This document shows, one piece after another, positions 57,395-64,000 of a DNA stretch of 64,000 bases (its first letter is position 1; every line of letters begins with the position of its first letter). Origin of the DNA: Nageia nagi (lineage: Eukaryota; Pinophyta). The notes below the pieces were generated by a model. It worked only from the letters and a program-made list of their open reading frames with translations, was not told the origin of the DNA and ran no database searches. A program made the translations under genes and the position numbers. The stretch lies in assembly GCA_050084985.1 (NCBI GenBank), contig JBITNC010000001.1, positions 69,006,001-69,070,000 on the forward strand, read 5' to 3'.

Positions 57395-58080
57395 TGTCAT
57401 TTTGGAATTCAAACCCAAATTATCACTAATAATGGGAAGAACTTCAAAAATAATAAAGTCTAAGTTTTATATAAAGGATATCACATCCATTTAAGCTTCT
57501 CAACTCATTATCCTCAAGGGAATGGTAAAGCTAAATCCATAAATAAAACTATTCATAGCATTTTATTAAAAACTATTGATGACTCCCACTAATATTGGCA
57601 TGTGAGAATACCACATGCATTGTGGGCTTATCGAACTAGTATTTGAACTCCTACTTGGGCAACCCCTTTTTCCTTAGTTTATGAGGCTGAAGCAATATTA
57701 CCCTTAGAAATATAAATTCCTTCCTTATGAATTGCATTACAAGATTATATTATGATGAAGTAGTTTGTCAAACAAGATTAGATCAATTATTACATCTAGA
57801 TGAAAGAAGAGTTAATGTGTTGGAGCATTTACATACTTATCAAAATTGCATTAAAAGAGCTTTTGATAAAAAAAGTAAAAACTCATGAATTTAACATAGG
57901 ATATTTGGTTTTAAAAGAAAACTAGCATACTTCTTGAATGGAATGATAGCTCTATGATAAGTTCATTCCTAACTAGTTAGTCCTTACATAATTAAAATAA
58001 AATTTGTATTTGGGGCTTATCATTTAGTTGATATGGAAGGTAACAAAGAGAATGAACCTATAAATATCATGTATCTTTGA
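57395..58080 (+). pseudogene. Fragment E integrase, joined to protease by internal deletion
   Basis: Directly after the protease comes FGIQTQIITNNGKNFKNN (catalytic D of TDNG changed to N), then SFSTHYPQGNGKAKSINKTI, HALWAYRTSI-TPT and LVYEAEAILPLEI. Then the C-terminal GYLVLKEN and LVDMEGNKENEPINIMYL. RT and both RNase H domains and the integrase zinc finger are gone. A1 shows a similar but independent deletion. Stops are spread throughout. Confidence 0.72.
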
Positions 58081-58209
58081 CCTTTATATAGTTAATAAAA
58101 TTTTTTAATTAGAATTTTGTATATTGTAAATAAGTTTTTTTCAATCAAAAAATCAATAAAAGTGTTTTTCTTAAAGAATTATACATATTCAATGTATTTG
58201 AAATAGAAA

Positions 58210-59769
58210 ATGATGTCAAAAAAGGGTAAAAGCATCCACCTGATTGATAATCAAAGAGGTATTCAATAAAAACCTTGGTTTGAGAAACCAAGATATTTTG
58301 GAGATAGGGATATCATAAAATTATCCCTAGATGTTTCCCCTAGAAATAGAAATATCCTCTATTTACCTATTAATTTACAAAGAATCATATCCTTAAACTT
58401 ATTGCTAGAAAGATACCAAGGAAGTGAGATAAGTGTTTGCAAAGATAACTTAGAGATTTATGTGAATAAAGCCATGTATCATCTACATTATTCATATCAT
58501 TTTACATAAGTTCATGTGGTAAAATTTTTATGCAAATATTGGCCTACTTAAAATCCTAAGATCATAATTGATTACTTTTTCAACAATTAGATCCAAAATA
58601 GAGTTGTTACCACCTGGCCAAATGAAGATTTTCTATTTACATGGGTAGACCAGATGATAAGAGACATACATCATCATAAAATTATCTATTATTTTTACCT
58701 AGTATTTTTCCATAACCTATAATTATCAATTATATGTGTGCAAAATATTGAACAAAAATTCTCTTGAATTAGGTCAAGGTTTCCCCATCTTCCCACTTGT
58801 AGTGTTCAAACAAGGGCTATGATATCAAGAAAGATAGAAACTAATGAAAAAACATAATTTAATTTTGTTGAACATGATTTCATTGATAGATACCCAAAAG
58901 ATCAATATATGTAAGCATTGAGAAAGTCTCCTTACACTAAGATAACCTTCTTCTTCGCTTTACCAAAAGAAATTCAAGAAGTTATAGCCATGAATTTTAA
59001 TAATCAATGAGAAACCAATGCTTGGGATTTAAAAGTCAATGGTCTTAGTGCAGCTATTGAGTTAGAAGGAAAGGATGTGTGGATGGAAGTTGAATCCCTA
59101 ACCAATTGGATCCATCTATTCTGCTTACATTGGCCTTATGAGAGACCTAGAAATTTGCTAAATTGCATTGATCATATGATTCATCGATGTTATGGAAGAT
59201 TAATTTCAATAATTGAGGTCATTAATGATTTGGTATTGAACTATAATACCTATTTAATTTTACATAATGAAATCATATATGATTATAGTTCATTATTTAG
59301 TAGAAAATTTTATGTAAATAACCCAATTAATTTAAAACCAAGGTTTCAAAAGACCTTATAACACTTTAACCAAAGAAAGAGTGAGGTTGTAATCAAACCA
59401 GTAAAAAATGAGTATGTATTCTAGTATCTCATGAAGAGTATGATCTCCCTTGCATCATTAATTCCCCCTCCATCTTCAAAAATCTTACAAATCCCATACT
59501 ACCTTTCACTTATTGAGAATGGTGAAGCCCTAACATCATTAGCCAAGAAAAAATGCATCATTAAGAAATTCATGCATTATCCACCAATCTTGCCACTCAT
59601 TTGGTATCTAATTCATTACCAATCATCCATCCTAGGACTAGGAACTACTCATATCTTAGTTCAACCTCCATACTTTTATTTTTTAGGATATAAAGGTTGG
59701 GTTATCTATAAAAAACAAGGGAACCATTTCCATTGGGGAGTTGTAAAAGTTTTGTGTCTTAAAATATAA
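58210..59769 (+). pseudogene. ORF Y: unknown sense ORF after integrase of E, one 520-codon frame with stops only
   Basis: ATG at 58210 (MMSKKGKSIHLIDNQRGIQ) to TAA at 59767-59769. Pieces at 58861, 59077 and 59431 are all in the same frame as the start, so the frame has survived 1560 bases without a net shift, broken only by about eleven stops. Readable parts: NFVEHDFIDRYPKDQYM, ALPKEIQEVIAMNFNNQ, LEGKDVWMEVESLTNW, PRNLLNCIDHMIHRCYGRLI, NNPINLKPRFQKTL and PYYLSLIENGEALTSL. No domain recognised. The MSKKGKS start and the NPINLK word recall KKGKSLA and KPINLK of ORF X, which may mean distant homology or chance. It lies 130 bp after the integrase end. Confidence 0.6.
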
Positions 59770-59965
59770 TAATAATAATCAAGTAAATAAAAGTACCACC
59801 ATTAAGAATATATGTAAATAATTTAGAAAATAATTATAAAATTTTTTATGATAAAAATAAAATATGTGTGTATATATCTATCTTTAAAAACTTTATATAA
59901 ATTCTAAAAAATCTTTGTATATGATGCTATAGGTAGTTGATTAAATTTCACAAGCAACGAGCATC

Positions 59966-60707
59966 ATGAGTCACCTACATTGTGTTAACCTTCCCATCAA
60001 TCAGTGGGAGGGATACTCACATTATGATCCTCCTATCCCATGGGACTTATCATCCCTCATCATTTCTCAATAACCTTGTACTTTTCCTAGTGACTCCTTG
60101 GTAGATCCTATCCAAAACCTAGAGTTAGAGGAAGATCAATTTTAATCAATTGCCTAAGGGTATCCAACATCAAATTTTGTCTATGACAACTTTGTCTAAT
60201 ACCCTAGATAGGTCCAACCATGCTTATAATATTTTGAGGAACTCTAACCAAATGGAGATTTAAATTGATAATCAACCTTGTTAGGGATCTTGTGTGATAT
60301 ATGACAACATTGAGGAAGAGTTCCTACAAAATCTCATTTTTATGATCTTCAAACTTGATTTTATTTAGAGAATCATTATTGATGCTCTTATCACTCCTTT
60401 GGCAGTCCAATTTATTAGATACTATGGGTTGCATCTTCTATATCTTAAAAAAGACTTTTTCAATGATGTCACCAAATTTCATCTTATGTCTATAAACTTA
60501 TGGTGTTAAGACTTCATGTTGTCTATGTCTATCATTCATGACCCCTTGCAATGGTTTATTGATTGTACCATCCATACTTGTTTCACTTTCATCCTTTTAC
60601 TCATGATGACCTATTGTAGATTCTTGTCTAGTGGGGGAATAGGTAAAACATTAAAAGATTCAAAAAATAAAAAAACATTAAAATTTTTAAAATATATATA
60701 TAATTAA
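59966..60707 (+). pseudogene. ORF Z: unknown ORF following ORF Y
   Basis: ATG at 59966 reads MSHLHCVNLPINQWEGYSHY and PPIPWDLSSLIIS. It keeps one frame, with stops at probable Gln codons, through DPIQNLELEEDQF and NFVYDNFV. After one shift near 60290 it continues as DNIEEEFLQNLIFMIFKLDF, ALITPLAVQFIRYYGLHLLY and KDFFNDVTKFHLMSINLW. It ends in the open piece 60516-60707 (LQWFIDCTIHTCFTFILLL). About 245 codons. Not recognised. It could be a further exon of ORF Y, since ORF Y ends only 200 bp before. Confidence 0.45.
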
Positions 60708-62340
60708 AAAATGTATATATCTATATATACTTAGAAGATATACTTCTAAAGCATCTTGGCTACTAGGTGTGCTGCCCATTTGTTCATATCATTCCACTTT
60801 GTTCATAAATGTTTAGTCCTTTACCTTGAGTGTCATATTTATTAGATATCAATAATTATGAGAGAGGTAACTAATCAAGCTATATTTATCCACACATCAT
60901 GTATGCATCCATATAATATTCATTTATGCATATAACTGTATTTACAAATAAAGAAGTAAGTAATAAATATTTTATTCATATTTGGTTTTAGTTGAGAAAT
61001 CCTATGTTGAGGTTTCAAAAATTTAGGATGATAAAAAGACATAACAATGGTATATGGCAATGTGCTAATAGACTCATACACCTTTCACTTTAAAAATCTT
61101 TAAATAATCAAGAATTAAGTATTTCTTGAGTATAAATGTGAGTATGGTTTTATTACTTTTTACTTCATTTTGAACTTAAGAGATAGGATAGAAAAGAAAA
61201 GAAAAGTTAAAAGAAAAATAAATTAAAAATAGGTAGAATTTTTGGGCCATTGTAGCATCCTCCATCAAGGCTATAGATGTCTGACTGCCAATAGAGCAAG
61301 GTTGTAACAAGATGAAGGGGTTAATCTTCATTAGGGCTATGGACACTTTTTGGTAGTGAAGCATACCTTACAAAAAGGAAAAAATCATATTTCACAATTT
61401 ATAATCCTATGAATGTTAAGAGAAGAAAATGAACATCATTACACACACACAAGTTTATGGTAAACTTAAGTATATTATGATCTTGTTTCATATCATCTCT
61501 AGTAGATGAGACCAAAGTAGAAGATTAGTTAACAAAATTAGATCTTAAAGGTGTTATTTATTACACTTCTTTATTTATATATTCATACATTCATCCCATA
61601 CCATTAGTACTATTATTATGAAAAGCTTGATAAGTTGCCATCACATTAAGATTGATGTTTAAGTTATTATGACATTCATAAAAATCTTAGGTCATTTAAG
61701 TTTCATACATTTTACATTCATCTATACATATACATTTATGTGCATCCATTATTACATCCATACATATATAAAGTGTTGTAAATATTATATGTGTTTTAAA
61801 TCCATACATTCACATTATTCATGATATCACATATGTTTATACCAGTATATTATGTTCAAAATAATATATAAAAGTAGCTAATAAAATGGAAAATGATGCA
61901 TCTAATTCCATTCTCCTACAAATCAAATCCTATTCTATAAACATCACATTACTATATAAACATAAATATTACTTTGAATTTTTAAAGCATATCATAGATA
62001 AGGTGCTAAAACTAAATGAAAACATAAAAATAAACTTTCATGCATTTCTACTTTAAAACATACATTTAAAAAAACCTAAACATACATATATATGATATTA
62101 AAACATGCATATAAAAGTCTAGAGTCATCATCATGTATATCAAAAAATATATAACTCAATATCTATCACATCTAAAGAAACAAACTATTGATCATGACTA
62201 CCATGATCCCACAATAGATAAGGTCAACAAAAAATAATGATAAAACTACAAATAACATGTTTATAAACTAGAAATTGTCTTGCTTTCCATAATCTCAAAA
62301 AGAAAAATGACATAGTCTCATAAAAACTCATAAAGAATGG
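60708..62340. other. AT-rich stretch without a recognisable gene
   Basis: Long AT-rich sequence with many ACATACATT-type words (61570-62140) and short tandem ATAT runs. No coding sense on either strand that I can name. The open frame at 61176-61364 (minus) is a chance product. If fragment E is an LTR element, an LTR or 3' UTR could lie here, but no repeated copy is present in the window to prove it. Confidence 0.5.
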
Positions 62341-64000
62341 TAGCCCTAGAATGTTCTCAAGAGCTACCCTCTTTGCCATCCATAGGACTACTAGCTCTTC
62401 CTTATTGAGGATGAGTGGTGCCCATTGAACCTATAGGACTTGCTACTCAAGCCACCCTATGAATCTTAGATGTACCCATTAGGTGCTAAGAAGAACCCCC
62501 ACTAGTCCAACTATGACTATGGGATGTAGCTTATCTAACAACCCTATCTTGATTTCTAGCTATCTATTGAGCTCCACTAGGTTCTTAATAAATCAAGACA
62601 TCCACTAGGACATATGTAGTATGGAGGACTATATATAACATGCTTGATACATATGAAGGTACCCCTATAAACCACATCTATACAATGGAGGAATAGTAAT
62701 CTCTCTATTGAATAATCCCCTAGATAAAGATTGATGGCTGATCGATGACCCTTATAGATGTACTAGATCCCTTAGTCTATGCAAATTCTTGAGCCTCATC
62801 CCTCTTGCAATGATATCTATCTCTCTCAACTTTGTATCTATAAATGCAAGTACTAAGGTAAGATACTTGATACCTCAACTCGTAGATGTCCCCCAAAAGT
62901 GCATTAATGCTAGGTACCTATGGAGGAGGAGTTCCACCTCCTCTCACACCTCTAGCAAAGGTACCTACCTTAGTCTCCACTACCCAACTAGCTATATCCT
63001 CTAGCTCAACCATCACCTACTCCTCAGCTGCTAGCTCATCCATCATAGCCTTCTCAAGCCTCTCCTTGATTGCCTCCTCAACCCTCTCCTTAGCTATATC
63101 CATCCCAACTTCTATAGCTCCCTCAAGCTTGGATACTTGTTGGTGTACCTAGTGCTATGGTGCATTACTATCCTCAACCTCTAAATCTATCTACCATTAG
63201 GCATCAAAGGACTCAATCACACCCACATCATCTACACTTGTGTCCTCTATTAGGACCTCCTCCTATATGAGATTCAGATTGGTGTAAATCAAGGGATGAA
63301 TCCCCTCAATAGGTAGCTCCCCCACTCTCAAAAAATACAAAGGTATTAGTGGAACATCCTAAACTAGACAAAACTAATGATACACATACTCAAAGTAGAA
63401 ATATTGTAAGAACTTGGTCTATCGACCATTGGGAACTTGAACCTATCTTATACCTATTAGTTATATTGCAAGCTCATCCCAAATTGAGTAACTACGGTAG
63501 GGTTGGAACCTCACCTAATGTGTAACAAGGTGAGCAATCATTCTATAGTAAAAAGAAATATCTCATCAAATCCCATTCAAAGGGTGAGTATAAAAATCCT
63601 CTCTCTAATGCATGATACCGATAGAGTAGGTTATGTGTGAAGAAAACTAGGTATTGGGAGCCCTAAAGGATGAGCTACATGGATATGCTCATAAGCCCTT
63701 GCCTAAAGAGTGATGATGATTGATAATGAGGCCCTATGGCCTAAATAATAGAAGAAAATCTCTCAATAAATCTAGGCTAGTAATGTGGGAGGCCAAGTGT
63801 ATACCATCCCCTACCATAACATACCAACCACTATAGGAAATAAAGACCAACGAAACCTCCCATTGCTAGTATCTAGGAGAGCATAGCATTGTATTAGCCC
63901 CATTAGGTAAGAGGCTCTAAGGAGACCCTACTCAGCATTCCTTCAATACCTAAGGTATGGAAAACCCTTAGAAAACATCTCACCCATAACTTCACCAATG
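62340..64000 (-). pseudogene. Second PMD-like gene (minus strand), decayed and running off the window
   Basis: From the right edge downwards: MVYTWPPTLLA-IY-EIFFYY at about 63820-63750, then ARAYEHIHVAHPLGLPIP at about 63700-63650. These align with CPPILAQLYHDL and QVWAYEHITISRPTILP of the A2 PMD gene. Next IWDELAI, FEYVYH, and an acidic part VLIEDTSVDDVGVIESFDA. Then helices VGMDIAKERVEEAIKERLEK and AMMDELAAEE, a coiled coil GDIYELRYQVSYLSTCIYRY with KVERDRYHCKRDEAQEF, and a Gly/Ser-rich tail near 62340-62500. Domain order is as in A2: PMD, acidic, coiled coil, Gly/Ser tail. Stops are frequent and CpG is low, so it is older than the A2 copy. The N-terminal PMD part would lie beyond the window. 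Confidence 0.62.

Overview
The window looks like intergenic DNA of a large-genome seed plant, possibly a gymnosperm; the sequence alone does not fix the species. It is very AT-rich and CpG-poor. I see no intact host gene, rRNA, tRNA, CRISPR array or bacterial feature. Almost everything recognisable is plant transposon sequence: a CACTA (En/Spm) remnant, a LINE remnant, and many Ty3/Gypsy LTR retrotransposons of three kinds, nested in each other. Most reading frames are broken by stops of the type expected from C-to-T change at CAA, CAG and CGA codons, as in long-methylated repeats.

Layout. 0.2-1.6 kb: CACTA transposase tail (+). 3.4-4.6 kb: LINE reverse transcriptase (-). 5.4-5.6 kb: a possible last exon (-). 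5.7-32.1 kb: element B1, a Gypsy (Tat/Athila-type) element on the minus strand, order LTR-gag-PR-extra RNase H-RT-RNase H-IN-ORF X-LTR. B1 is interrupted by element A1 (8.2-15.0 kb, +, TSD AAATT/AAATC) and by chromovirus C1 (23.8-29.8 kb, +, TSD TCTTG). 32.1-51.1 kb: element B2, a relative of B1 on the plus strand, head-to-head with it. B2 is interrupted near the start of gag by element A2 (34.1-42.5 kb, -, TSD CCCAC). 51.1-54.9 kb: chromovirus C2, truncated in RNase H. 55.1-56.1 kb: Gypsy integrase fragment D (-). 56.2-60.7 kb: Gypsy fragment E (+), gag-PR-IN followed by two unknown ORFs (Y and Z). 62.3-64.0 kb: a plant mobile domain (PMD) type gene on the minus strand, running off the window.

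The most interesting object is A2. It has paired LTRs of 897 and 896 bp, a matching TSD, a candidate primer site, a polypurine tract and gag, but no pol. In place of pol it carries, antisense to itself, an intron-containing PMD gene with its own TATA box, a TACTAAC branch site and a coiled-coil C-terminus. A megabase-style tandem array lies between that promoter and the 3' LTR. A second, older PMD gene lies antisense downstream of element E, so the arrangement may recur. A 16-bp quasi-palindrome of the form GGACC-N6-GGTCC recurs along A2. Families B and E each carry long unknown sense ORFs after integrase (X; Y and Z).

If A2 works as a unit, it would be mobilised by pol supplied from related elements such as intact relatives of A1. 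The antisense placement would let the introns of the PMD gene survive passage through the element's RNA. This is inference; the sequence shows only the architecture.
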